Assembly (NCBI GenBank): GCA_947630155.1
Contig: CANRGM010000007.1
Coordinates: 1-23,833 of the forward strand
Direction: 5' to 3'
Origin: an uncultured Clostridia bacterium
GTDB lineage: Bacteria > Bacillota > Clostridia > TANB77 > CAG-508
Length of the DNA stretch: 23,833 nt
A program made the position numbers and the translations under genes. Below the pieces are notes generated by a model. The model searched no databases. It was not told the DNA's origin and saw only the letters and a program-made list of their open reading frames with translations. Position 1 is the first letter of the stretch, and every line of letters starts with the position of its first letter. Shown piece by piece: positions 6,562 through 16,175 of this stretch.

Positions 6562-9500
6562 TTAATTACCTTCCAACAATTGAATTAATTTTTCTGTCAT
6601 AGTATTAGAAACCTTTGAAGCCCAATCATCTCCTGGAGGACAATAGCTTGCAGCAATTTCTGATATTTTATATTTATTTGATTTAAAGTAGTGGCTACTA
6701 TTAGCAATATAATTACCAAAATCTAAAATTGCTTGTTCAAAACTATCATATGCCATCCAATTACTTGCTGCTGAATTGGTCCAGTTAAATACTTTGTGAC
6801 TCAAAGCATTTTCTCCCCAGTATGTTATACTAAACATATTATATGGATATCCAGTGCTATTACGGTTTGAAGATCCCTTTCCTACAAGATTTCCATTTGT
6901 TCCTGCTGATGACTCATTTATACAAACTGCTGCTGCAAAAATAGCATTTACTTTATATGTTTCTTGCATTTCCATAAATGCTTCTGCATTATCTGCGATG
7001 TTTGGATATTCGCTAAATAACTCTTTAAATTGATTTACATCTCTTACAACATTTTCATTACAATCAATGAATACATTGTAATCATTTGATAATTCAATTT
7101 CAGATGTAGCCAAAATAGATGATAGTGGTGACATGTAATCTTCAACATTATTTAGAATTGCCCCATTAGCATTTTTTAGTATTACCTGAATTTTTGTTGT
7201 ACCTGTTTTTCCTATTACTGTTCCAGCTTTTATAACCGTTTTTTCTGCAACTATTGTGTCTATGCTGGTTCCCTCTGTTTCTTCATCATCTGAAGTTTTT
7301 GTATCACTTGGTTCTACTAAACTTGTCAAGATTTGTATTCCTTTAATAGTCATTGTGTATTTATCTAACATTCCTATTTCTGGTTGTGAAGTTCCGTCAA
7401 ATTCAAGAGTAATATATGAATTTTCTCCATCTATTTTATACTCTAATATTCTTGCATTTCCTGGAGCTATTACATCTAAGTCTGGCTCAAAACCTTTAGT
7501 TTTTTCTTCTGAGTCTTCATCATCAGTTGCTGGATATAGAACAGCACCATATAAAAGTGCGTCTTCATTTTTGTTCTGTTGCCAATGTTGTGGGTCTTCA
7601 GGTATATAATCTGGTATAAACCATGTTAATACATTGTTATTTAAGTATTCAAATTCTGCTTTAGTATAATACCCTAGTTCTATCAAAAATTCTTTGAAAT
7701 CTCTATATATTGTTTGAGCAGTTTCTGTTTTCATTCCCTCTAATATTGAGAAAGCAGTTAATGCTGCAACATCACCATTTGAGTTTTTGTTGTCAAAACT
7801 TACGGGTATTCTTGATTGGTTTACCCCCAAGGCTAATAATAAATCATTGATTTTTTCAGCTGTTTGTTTTGCTTCAGTTTCATCCTCTGCAGCAGAGATA
7901 TATTGCATTGATTCTGGTATGTATACATAATAGAAATGATTTGTTCCAGTTACTTCACCTTCATCATTTTTCTTTTCTACATCTTTGAAATGTAGTACTC
8001 TACATTTAGATTTAGTTACTGCTTTTTCTTCACCAGTAACATACCAGCCTAAAATTCCATCTTTGATATTGGCTATTTCTTTGTTATTGTCATTTTCATC
8101 TATAAACACTCCACCATTATTTTTTAGTGCTTTTATAAATAATATACTTCCAAGCTCTGATACACGAACTTCTACCATGTTTCCAGGTTTTACATTTTCT
8201 AATAATTTATTATATAGAATTCCATTAGAAGTAGCTTCTGTTCCATCATATACATAGTAATATCCACCTGTTAGTATTTTTTTACTTGCTTCATAACCTT
8301 TACCAAATTCATTACTATTAGTACCATATTTGTCTTCTACTGTTCCTACTTCTTCTCCATCTAAAGTTACAATATTTCCTTTTATAACAAAAGGCTGAGA
8401 TGTTTGCGCTGAGTGTTGGTTATTACTCAAGTACGCTGTTGCACTAATTCTGCCATCTTCACTCTCATAGGCTGATAATTCAATTGTTTCTGATGATGAA
8501 CCATATGCTTCAGAAAAGTCTAAATCTTTAAACCAATGATGTGTTACACTTTCTATTCTTGGATATGCCATTTTCATTGTTGTTGCATTTTTAGTGTAAT
8601 CAACTAATATATTATAAATTGTGTTTATATCATCCTCAGTAAGTGGGCATTCTTCAGCATCTGGGTCAACTATGTCACACCAGATTCCATCTAATACCAC
8701 TTTTATATTTTCATCTATTTCATGAATTGGATCATAGTATTTTTTGATTTCATTTGTGATATTATTAATATCATCCCAATCTATACCATCAGATATACTT
8801 TGTATCCATAATTTTGTGATTTTTCCTGGTAATTGTTGTTCACTTTGGTCTGTTGTAATCAAATAATTATAATTTGAAAAATTTATAGTATATGGTTGTT
8901 CTGCTCCATAATCAATATTTAATTGATATGTACTATCATCCCAATCTACTGTAATCATGTCGTCTTCGCCATATTCTGCACTTCTATCCCAAAGATAATG
9001 GTCTATTTCTAACATGAAACAGGTCATAGCATCTCTTGTTTCTGTATTTTTATTCAAGCTAACTACAGATTCCATTGCATTCTTAAAAGATGGTACCTTG
9101 ACAAAGCTTCTTGATAATTGTGAATCTGCATCAGAACTTACATCAATATTCATTTGTGCAGGTCTATTATATGCATCATTTACAATACCATATGTTGATT
9201 CACCACCATTATAATTCCATGAAATTCCATTTACCTTATCTGCAAATGAGTAAGAAAAAGTTCCATCATTAGATAAAAATCCTGTGCCTACTCCTTCTTC
9301 TTCATTGTATGTACCTAGATAAGCTCCCATTTGTGAAAAGGTTTCTGAATATTCATTAAGATTAACATCATATTTCAAATAAATATCATTGTCTCCATAT
9401 AATAATTCTCCTACACCTGTATCTAATGCCTCATCTCCATTTTCATAATCTTCTTTTACATTTTCAATAGTAGGTATAATCATTTTATATTCTTCTATTA

Positions 9501-10809
9501 AGCTCTTTAATGAACGGATTGTAACCGCTTCTTTTTTATAATCTTCGCCAGGCTCACTTGGTGATTCATATGTATATTCGTATTTTTTTGTTTCATCATT
9601 ATATTGTACACTAACAGGCTGATACTTTTTCAATAGTGAAATCAAATCTCCTGCCTTTTCTTCACTTCCAAATAGTATAGGTAGTTCAGTTTTGTTTCCA
9701 TCATCATCTTTCATTTGTATCTTGAAGTCTACATCATAAACCCCATCTTCAAATGATATTTTTACATCAGTTTTTAAGTCATCATTAGTTATCATTTCGC
9801 TTGTAACATCTGATGTCATTGTTGCTATGTGTAATGCCATAAGAAGTTCTAGTGGTGTTCCATATCTACCTACCCAACTTTCTAAATCTATAGTAGATTT
9901 TTGGTCAAGTATTGTACCATTTTCAAGTCTTCTATTTGTATATGTCATTGTTCTGTCTTCTCTATTTATTTCTATACTTGATGATAAGTTTTCAACTTCT
10001 TTAGCATTATAGTCCAACATTCCATCATCTCTATTTACATATTTTATTCCTGCAATTGCTTGATAAATTTCATCAAATGATGTCATTTTTTCAAAAAATG
10101 TTTCTGCTGATTCTTCCCATATAAGTGAATCTTTTAATGAATAGGTTCCATCTGCCTTTATGTAGTAGTTTTTAGGTAGATATGTTCTTTCATTACTTAA
10201 CACGTAACCTAATAGTGGACATGCAGATGGTATCTTACTTACTATTAGATTATTTGCAGTATAATTTGTAGCACTTTTATCTATTTTTAAACTGTTCACA
10301 TATGATTCATTTCCTTCATTAAATCCACTAATATTACCATTTCCATCTCTGAAAACATTTTGTACAAATCCTAGTCCAACAGGATCTAGTCCCAATTCAT
10401 TTAAATTATTTAATGCCTCTATTGTACCTGTAACTATATTATCTGAGTTAATAATATGATCACTTCCACCATGCACTTCGTCCATTAAATCTTCAAGAGC
10501 GCCAGAAACTGTATTAAAAATTTTATCTCTTACCATTCCTGGCATGGTTAAAATAAATGCGATTATACCTATTAACATAAATACTACAATTAGTGCGCCA
10601 AATATTGCAGTGCCAAGAGAGGCTGTTACAGATTTAAATAGTGTTGCCTTTCCCTTTTTTATTCCTTCCTTTGCTAGTTTTTTTGATTCGTCTACTGCTT
10701 TCTTTCTTATTTGTTTTTTTGTATTACTTTCTTGCTGTTCTTGTTGTCTTCTTTGTTGTCCAGCATCTTGCATTGTATCATTAACACTTATGTTATTATC
10801 ATCATCCAT
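6562..10809 (-). CDS. Giant VirB1-like wall hydrolase: glucosaminidase plus degenerate M23
   Basis: A 1415-residue membrane-anchored peptidoglycan hydrolase. A Gln-rich, basic cytoplasmic tail (1-60) precedes one membrane helix (about 62-90). A very large extracytoplasmic region of unrecognised fold fills residues about 95-1080. Residues about 1110-1227 follow the strand order of a LytM/M23 domain (DLDVIAPGNARILEY, then KAGTVIGKTGTTKIQVIL), but HxxxD and HxH are absent, so this domain should be inactive. Residues about 1264-1410 are a glucosaminidase (GH73/LytD-type) domain with the probable catalytic E1299 in AAAVCINESSAGTN, then YNMFSITYW and ASYCPPGDDWASKV. T4SSs need a VirB1-type enzyme to open the wall locally, and this protein fits that role, together with the M23 protein upstream. 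ATG 10809 has an AAGGTGG ribosome binding site; the stop is 2 bp before the next gene. Confidence 0.88.
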   Translation of the reverse strand: MDDDNNISVNDTMQDAGQQRRQQEQQESNTKKQIRKKAVDESKKLAKEGIKKGKATLFKSVTASLGTAIFGALIVVFMLIGIIAFILTMPGMVRDKIFNTVSGALEDLMDEVHGGSDHIINSDNIVTGTIEALNNLNELGLDPVGLGFVQNVFRDGNGNISGFNEGNESYVNSLKIDKSATNYTANNLIVSKIPSACPLLGYVLSNERTYLPKNYYIKADGTYSLKDSLIWEESAETFFEKMTSFDEIYQAIAGIKYVNRDDGMLDYNAKEVENLSSSIEINREDRTMTYTNRRLENGTILDQKSTIDLESWVGRYGTPLELLMALHIATMTSDVTSEMITNDDLKTDVKISFEDGVYDVDFKIQMKDDDGNKTELPILFGSEEKAGDLISLLKKYQPVSVQYNDETKKYEYTYESPSEPGEDYKKEAVTIRSLKSLIEEYKMIIPTIENVKEDYENGDEALDTGVGELLYGDNDIYLKYDVNLNEYSETFSQMGAYLGTYNEEEGVGTGFLSNDGTFSYSFADKVNGISWNYNGGESTYGIVNDAYNRPAQMNIDVSSDADSQLSRSFVKVPSFKNAMESVVSLNKNTETRDAMTCFMLEIDHYLWDRSAEYGEDDMITVDWDDSTYQLNIDYGAEQPYTINFSNYNYLITTDQSEQQLPGKITKLWIQSISDGIDWDDINNITNEIKKYYDPIHEIDENIKVVLDGIWCDIVDPDAEECPLTEDDINTIYNILVDYTKNATTMKMAYPRIESVTHHWFKDLDFSEAYGSSSETIELSAYESEDGRISATAYLSNNQHSAQTSQPFVIKGNIVTLDGEEVGTVEDKYGTNSNEFGKGYEASKKILTGGYYYVYDGTEATSNGILYNKLLENVKPGNMVEVRVSELGSILFIKALKNNGGVFIDENDNNKEIANIKDGILGWYVTGEEKAVTKSKCRVLHFKDVEKKNDEGEVTGTNHFYYVYIPESMQYISAAEDETEAKQTAEKINDLLLALGVNQSRIPVSFDNKNSNGDVAALTAFSILEGMKTETAQTIYRDFKEFLIELGYYTKAEFEYLNNNVLTWFIPDYIPEDPQHWQQNKNEDALLYGAVLYPATDDEDSEEKTKGFEPDLDVIAPGNARILEYKIDGENSYITLEFDGTSQPEIGMLDKYTMTIKGIQILTSLVEPSDTKTSDDEETEGTSIDTIVAEKTVIKAGTVIGKTGTTKIQVILKNANGAILNNVEDYMSPLSSILATSEIELSNDYNVFIDCNENVVRDVNQFKELFSEYPNIADNAEAFMEMQETYKVNAIFAAAVCINESSAGTNGNLVGKGSSNRNSTGYPYNMFSITYWGENALSHKVFNWTNSAASNWMAYDSFEQAILDFGNYIANSSHYFKSNKYKISEIAASYCPPGDDWASKVSNTMTEKLIQLLEGN

Positions 10810-10857
10810 TTATTCTCACCACCTTTTTGCTAATATTATTTTTTATTTGTTTTATTA

Positions 10858-12837
10858 TTATTCTTTATCATAAAATTTAGGAACATACTCATCATTTGGC
10901 TTTTTCTCGCCATTTTGAACTTTTCTTATAGTATCAGTTAAATATACTGTTCCATCTTTATATCCTAATGCTTCTCCTGTTTCTATAATTTGTCTTCCAT
11001 TATTATATGCATCTAATTCCCATTGTTCTTTAATCTCTTTTTTGTCTTTCTCCATTAGTGCCTCATATGCTAACATAATTTCTTCATTTGATGAATCTTC
11101 TCCATTTCTTCTTCTAAATTCATTTGCATAATCTTCATATGCTCCAGCAAATACTTCTTGATTCTTTTCTGCTTGTTCTTCCTGTTTGTGTTGTCCTGCA
11201 ATTCCGTCAATACTATCTGCTGCTCCTTTAAATGCCATTGCTGTTGATACAGCAGCACTTCCATCGCTTAAGCCTGCTCCAGCAATTGCACCAAATGCAG
11301 CTGCCCCATTCTTTAAGCCAAATTTTAATGCTCCTTTTCCAACACCTTTCAAGCCCTTTTCTCCAGAATATCTTTGGAAGAACTTGCCTGTTGGTGCAGT
11401 TATTGCTCTTAAATACTCTTTTGGATGAGTTTGCTGTATTTCTGATAGTGCTTTTTGAATTTTATTTTGTTTTGCATTGTTTGCTACATTTGAATTTGCT
11501 GATTGTTGTGCTATTACAGCTGATTGCTGACTATTTTGTGTGTTTGAACTTGATTGTTGGTTTTCCCCTGTAGTTCCTGATCCATTATTAGAAGAATTTG
11601 CTCCATTAGATGCACTTTGTGTTGCTGGGTTATTGGCTGAAGATGAATTTTGTGTTGTATTTCCTGAACCTTGTCCAGTTTTAGCTGTTTTCGTGTTTGG
11701 AACATTACCTTTCATTTCTGGAACCTTTCCTTTTCCACTTCCATTTATATTTTTAAAGAATCCTGTAGCAAAACCTATTGCCATAGTTCCCATTTTCATT
11801 GTGTCACCCATACTGTCAGCTCTTAATCCAAATATTTTCTTTATTATTCCTTCTGCTTTTAACATAAACAACATAGAAGCCACTGCTAATATTGCATTTA
11901 CTGTTCCATCACCCACTCCATCAAACATAGTTAATGATGTTTTTACAAAAACTATATATATTATACAGTGAAATGGTTGAATTAAAACTGAATATATAAA
12001 TTCCTGTAACCATGTATTTAAGGCTTGTGACTTACCATCACCTATTTTATCTATTGAATATGTAATTGTTATCAAAGGTGAAATTACTATTAAAAATCCT
12101 AATGTAATAACACGCTTTATATATGTTATCAAAAATGCCACTGTTGCTACTGTTAGCATTACATATACTATAACTTCTGGCCATCCAGCAATCGGCACCA
12201 CGCCTCCTGTTAACAGATTAGCAACATCAGTCATAGGAATTCTTGCTACATCTCCTACTTTTGCAACATCATATAGAACATTTACTATTGTATCATTTAC
12301 AACAAATGTTAATAATATTATGTAATGTAATAAGAACACAAGTGCTAAACTTACTGCCCAGTTTTGTAACATTTTTTTGTATTTTGCCTCTTGTTCTGCA
12401 ACTGTAGAAATTGCCATCCTTATACCAATATATAATAATACAAAAAGTAAAATTCCTATGGCTAAATTTCTAATAATATAATATGTATCACCAATTTTTT
12501 CTGCAAACATGTTTATGGTATAACCATTATTAATATTTTTGAAAAAGCTAGCTGTTGTTATTGAAGACCTATTAAATACAATATCACTAACACCTGTTAT
12601 CATACTATCTCCCTCAGCAATTCCAGAAGCAACAGCTATTAAACCATTTACAGCACTTGCTATTGCCATAGCACCTACTTGCAGAACCGTTGACAATACT
12701 GCTACTAAACCTGTTGCACCAGCCACTCCTGCTAGTGCTATCAATGGATTTCCATAGCTAAAATTAAGATTTGCAATTACTACCATCAATATTACTGATA
12801 TTAAACTTATTTTAATTAATCGATTTTTATTTTTCAT
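10858..12837 (-). CDS. VirB6/TrbL-like polytopic channel protein 3 with Q/N/S-rich linker
   Basis: A 659-residue protein of the VirB6/TrbL superfamily, the polytopic inner-membrane channel component of T4SSs. It has an N-terminal signal-like helix (about 8-28), a hydrophobic Gly/Ala-rich segment (31-75), then the family core: RNLAIGILLFVLLYIGIRMA (123-142), a second helix (about 160-182), ITLGFLIVISPLITITYSID (244-263) with the hallmark KIGDG and the TWLQEF amphipathic stretch, and further helices to about 327. After KIFGLRADS comes a low-complexity Gln/Asn/Ser-rich cytoplasmic linker (about 370-460) and a soluble C-terminal domain rich in Gly and Ala, then acidic. The KIGDG(K/R)-AQA-TWL core is shared with VirB6-like protein 1. 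The start has an AGGTG ribosome binding site. It lies 65 bp after VirB6-like protein 2 and 48 bp before the VirB1-like gene. Confidence 0.88.
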   Translation of the reverse strand: MKNKNRLIKISLISVILMVVIANLNFSYGNPLIALAGVAGATGLVAVLSTVLQVGAMAIASAVNGLIAVASGIAEGDSMITGVSDIVFNRSSITTASFFKNINNGYTINMFAEKIGDTYYIIRNLAIGILLFVLLYIGIRMAISTVAEQEAKYKKMLQNWAVSLALVFLLHYIILLTFVVNDTIVNVLYDVAKVGDVARIPMTDVANLLTGGVVPIAGWPEVIVYVMLTVATVAFLITYIKRVITLGFLIVISPLITITYSIDKIGDGKSQALNTWLQEFIYSVLIQPFHCIIYIVFVKTSLTMFDGVGDGTVNAILAVASMLFMLKAEGIIKKIFGLRADSMGDTMKMGTMAIGFATGFFKNINGSGKGKVPEMKGNVPNTKTAKTGQGSGNTTQNSSSANNPATQSASNGANSSNNGSGTTGENQQSSSNTQNSQQSAVIAQQSANSNVANNAKQNKIQKALSEIQQTHPKEYLRAITAPTGKFFQRYSGEKGLKGVGKGALKFGLKNGAAAFGAIAGAGLSDGSAAVSTAMAFKGAADSIDGIAGQHKQEEQAEKNQEVFAGAYEDYANEFRRRNGEDSSNEEIMLAYEALMEKDKKEIKEQWELDAYNNGRQIIETGEALGYKDGTVYLTDTIRKVQNGEKKPNDEYVPKFYDKE

Positions 12838-12845
12838 TTCACACC

Positions 12846-12901
12846 TGCTTTCTATAGGTTTCGAGAAATTATTAGATATTTATTTGCCTGAAAACTTCTC
12901 G
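12846..12901 (-). other. Weak inverted repeat between the VirB6-like genes
   Basis: CGAGAA and TTCTCG form a 6-bp inverted repeat with a loop of about 28 nt in the 65-bp gap between the second and third VirB6-like genes. It lacks a U-tract, so it could be an RNA-processing or stability element rather than a terminator. Confidence 0.3.
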
Positions 12902-12902
12902 T

Positions 12903-15900
12903 TTAAATTGATTCATATAATACCTTTTTTACATCTACTAATGAACTTCCATGTTTTATTTTTGCATTTTCATTTCTAACACTAATATCCCTTGCTTTTT
13001 GTCTTGCTTCATTACGTGCTTTTTCTTTTGCTACATCTTGAATATTATGTTCTGTTAAGTATTGATAGTATTCTTCAGTATTTATTGCAATTCCTTCTGC
13101 TTTTAATTCATCTATTTGTTCTTTTGTTAATGATTTATGGTATCTACTTGTGCTTTCTATATTATTTTCTTTTATTTCTGAATTTATTATTTTTGAAATT
13201 ACAGATTTGTCAACACCATTTCTATATTCGTCTTTTGTAAGTGTTTCTTCTATTTTATTTTTTATTTCATCTTTTACATTATTTGGTATATCTGTTCTTA
13301 ATGTATCTTCTACACTACTAATCATATTATCTATATCTTCTGTTCTTATTGTTGTAGAATTATTATCATTCATGTAGCTAGATACTGCCTTTCTTACCTC
13401 TGAACGATCTACTATAGTTTCTATCATTCCTTCTTCACCTAAAATTGTTCCTATAGCGACTGTTGCGTCTTTTTTATCTAAGCCAAGTCCTTTACTATCT
13501 TCTATCATTTTTTCTTCAAGTTGTTTCTTTACTTCTGACTTAACTTTACCTGATATTATAATTCCATAATTGTATTCCTTTAGAGCTTCAGATAATTTGT
13601 CTAATATATCATCAATGTTATCTGTATTAATATGTTTTACATTATTATCATACATATATTTACTTATTACAGATTTTATTGTTGATGATTTAATTACAGT
13701 TTTTCTTGCATCACCTATTATACCTGCCATATCTGCTTGAGCTTCTTCGTCTGAATCATATCCTGATTTAATTTGTTCCATGTATCCTTTAAGAGCAAGT
13801 TCGTCATTTGACATTTTTTCTAAATCATTCAATTTCTTTAATTCTTTATCTGCTCCTTTTCTATCATTATAACGTCCTTCAATTTCATTTTGAGCCATGT
13901 CTGCAAGTATTGATGCTCCTGTTACTGCTCCAAGTGCTTTTGATATATGATTTCTTTCATATCTAGCATTTTTATACAGGATTTTTTCTTGTTCCATTTT
14001 CTCAACAGCTTCTTTTATTTCTTGCTTTCCTTTTGCTTCTGCTAATCGTTTTTCTTTTTCTAGCTTTTTAATTTGATCTTTTATATTTTGTGCTTGAGTT
14101 GAGTTACTTGTTCCAGACAACATTCTTTTTAAGCCTTCTATTTTGGTTTGATAATCATATTGACCATTTACATATGCTTCTACTTTTTCTTTATATGAAT
14201 TTTCAGTTTTTTTATAGTCTGCATCTAATCTAATATCTGATTTTGCATCATACATATCTTTAAATTGTTTTTGTAGTTTACTTAATTCTGGATCAGTTGA
14301 TGATGTTCCATTTATTTGTAATCTTCCTAGTTGTTTTACCAATTCATTTAAATCTTTTGTTCTATTTTTTTCTAACTGTTTCATTTGATTTAGAATTTCA
14401 GCTTTATCTTTTTTACTTCCAGCACTGTTATATTGTGATTTTAATTTTTGCATTTGATCATTATAACCAAACTTGTCGTTTACATATTTTAGTGCTGATG
14501 TCCTAAATTGTAATTGACTTTTTCTATATTTTTGTTTTTCCTCAACTTTCCTATCTCTGTAAACATGATTTTTTGCTTTGGCACTACTTAGTGTTCTATG
14601 CTTACTTACTAGCTTTTTAGTACTATTAAATGTTTTTACTGCTCCTGCTGGATCTGCTATTGCTAATGCAACTGTTGCGGTAACACCTGCTTGCATTAGT
14701 ACTAAATCTTTTGCTAATCCTAATGGTCTTGTAAATTTCTTCCTTTCAAATTCTTTTGATTTTTTTATTGAATTGAATATTGCTCTTTTCATTTCTAAAG
14801 GTATGTCTGTATTTAGTTTTCTTCGTTTATCTGCATATTTGTTTTTAAACTTACTTGATAAATCAAATCCTTTTATTCCTCTTTTATTAAGCATTTCTTT
14901 AATTGATAGTCCTTTATCTGTTACATATCCTCCAAATCTAGTATTTTTCATCTTGTTCCATGCTTGATCTCTACCATATTTTAATTTACCAAGAATTTTA
15001 TCTATTCTTTGTTGTCTATCACCTATTTTATTGTATTTTACATTTTCAAAGTATTTTTCTGCATCTTTGTAATTGTCAAATCCCTTTAAAGAATATTGAA
15101 CTTCTTTAACTAAGCCTCTTTTTCCTAATATGAATTTATTTGCATTTTTTACTAAACTTGATGAAACCATCCATATTGGAGTAAATTTAGCAACAAGTTG
15201 TAAATATGATTCTGGTCTGATTACATCAGCTATTGAACTTGCCTTATCTAGTCCAAAAATTTTCATTACTATTTTATCTGCATTTAACATAAAGTTTAAT
15301 ATTATTAAACATAAAACAAATCCTGCTAAACTTTCTGATGCTGAATTTATTGCTATTCCCATGTAAATTACATATATAAAGGCATGCACAGTTTGTAATA
15401 GTACATTAAAAGCAAAATCTTTGAACCATTTTCCAAATGATGTTGATTTTTTACCTGCTATTTTCTCTATTGCATATTTAACTCCCATAAATGAACCCAT
15501 TATTGCTAAAATATATACTGTTATATACCTCTTAAAATATATGTATGAGAATCTTATAAGCAAATATATCATGTAAATATATATGATTGTTGCTGGTATG
15601 CCCTCTCTGAAGCTAAAAGCATATGCCTTTACTCTTACTGCATCATATAAATTTAGTTGTTGACCTGCTTGATCTTCTAAAGATGTGCTAGCAAAATTTT
15701 GACCTATATCTCTGCATATTCCTACTAAGGTGTCATTTATCTGAAATACCATGTACATGAATATATGTATGAACAATACTATTATAAATGCTGTAACCCA
15801 TGATACTAATAGATTTTTTATATTTGCCTTTTTTTCACCTGTTGTTGATATTGCATATCGTATTCCTAAGTATATTAAAACAAATAATAATATTGCAATT

Positions 15901-16175
15901 GATGCATTTCTTATAATTACATACCATTTACGTAAATTACTTCTTAATTGATATACTATATTTGATTTATTTACTTGTGTAACTTCATATGGTGCTAATC
16001 CAGAAGCTGATGCAGGTTGATACATTGTTGTTGTTGTTAATGAGTATCCTCCTGCTGATTCGAAGTTAAAGAAGTTTGCATCTAATATAGGAATTTGATT
16101 AAAGAATATTGATTCAACATTTAATCTACTTCCTGTAGCTGATGATGCATTTGGCCCAAAGAAATTTGAAACCAT
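12903..16175 (-). CDS. VirB6-like protein 2 with long coiled-coil tail (3' part of a split gene)
   Basis: A 1090-residue protein whose first 310 residues are a VirB6/TrbL-like channel: SIFFNQIPILDANFF (22-36), WYVIIRNASIAILLFVLIYL (84-103), a second helix pair, YAIEKIAGKKS (234-244, equivalent to YSIDKIGDG in the other two copies), the WFKDF stretch and ADKIVMKIFGLD. Residues about 340-1090 are a highly charged, helix- and coiled-coil-rich cytoplasmic region interrupted by short Ala-rich segments (about 520-545 and 775-790), with a tandem repeat at about 828-1000. The N-terminal hydrophobic segment seen in the paralogues is missing here and instead sits at the end of the overlapping M23 gene, so the two frames look like one 1612-residue gene joined by +1 frameshifting at 16194. 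Independent initiation at ATG 16175 is also possible, since AGGTGG lies 4 bp upstream. Confidence 0.85.
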   Translation of the reverse strand: MVSNFFGPNASSATGSRLNVESIFFNQIPILDANFFNFESAGGYSLTTTTMYQPASASGLAPYEVTQVNKSNIVYQLRSNLRKWYVIIRNASIAILLFVLIYLGIRYAISTTGEKKANIKNLLVSWVTAFIIVLFIHIFMYMVFQINDTLVGICRDIGQNFASTSLEDQAGQQLNLYDAVRVKAYAFSFREGIPATIIYIYMIYLLIRFSYIYFKRYITVYILAIMGSFMGVKYAIEKIAGKKSTSFGKWFKDFAFNVLLQTVHAFIYVIYMGIAINSASESLAGFVLCLIILNFMLNADKIVMKIFGLDKASSIADVIRPESYLQLVAKFTPIWMVSSSLVKNANKFILGKRGLVKEVQYSLKGFDNYKDAEKYFENVKYNKIGDRQQRIDKILGKLKYGRDQAWNKMKNTRFGGYVTDKGLSIKEMLNKRGIKGFDLSSKFKNKYADKRRKLNTDIPLEMKRAIFNSIKKSKEFERKKFTRPLGLAKDLVLMQAGVTATVALAIADPAGAVKTFNSTKKLVSKHRTLSSAKAKNHVYRDRKVEEKQKYRKSQLQFRTSALKYVNDKFGYNDQMQKLKSQYNSAGSKKDKAEILNQMKQLEKNRTKDLNELVKQLGRLQINGTSSTDPELSKLQKQFKDMYDAKSDIRLDADYKKTENSYKEKVEAYVNGQYDYQTKIEGLKRMLSGTSNSTQAQNIKDQIKKLEKEKRLAEAKGKQEIKEAVEKMEQEKILYKNARYERNHISKALGAVTGASILADMAQNEIEGRYNDRKGADKELKKLNDLEKMSNDELALKGYMEQIKSGYDSDEEAQADMAGIIGDARKTVIKSSTIKSVISKYMYDNNVKHINTDNIDDILDKLSEALKEYNYGIIISGKVKSEVKKQLEEKMIEDSKGLGLDKKDATVAIGTILGEEGMIETIVDRSEVRKAVSSYMNDNNSTTIRTEDIDNMISSVEDTLRTDIPNNVKDEIKNKIEETLTKDEYRNGVDKSVISKIINSEIKENNIESTSRYHKSLTKEQIDELKAEGIAINTEEYYQYLTEHNIQDVAKEKARNEARQKARDISVRNENAKIKHGSSLVDVKKVLYESI
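13178..13694 (-). repeat. Tandem ~90-residue repeat within VirB6-like protein 2
   Basis: Two successive segments align: VISKYMYDNNVKHINTDNID and VSSYMNDNNSTTIRTEDID, each followed by a helical stretch of about 60 residues with a KVKSEVKKQLEEKM or NVKDEIKNKIEETL core and a (L/V)DK(K/S) end. A third copy may begin at VISKIINSEIKENNI. The DNA repeats have diverged, so the duplication is old. Confidence 0.6.

Noticed and set aside
11070..11264. Minus-strand frames inside the third VirB6-like gene (11070-11264 and 11514-11705)
   Set aside because: They are alternative frames of the Gln/Asn-rich, low-complexity region of the 659-residue gene and have no ribosome binding site.
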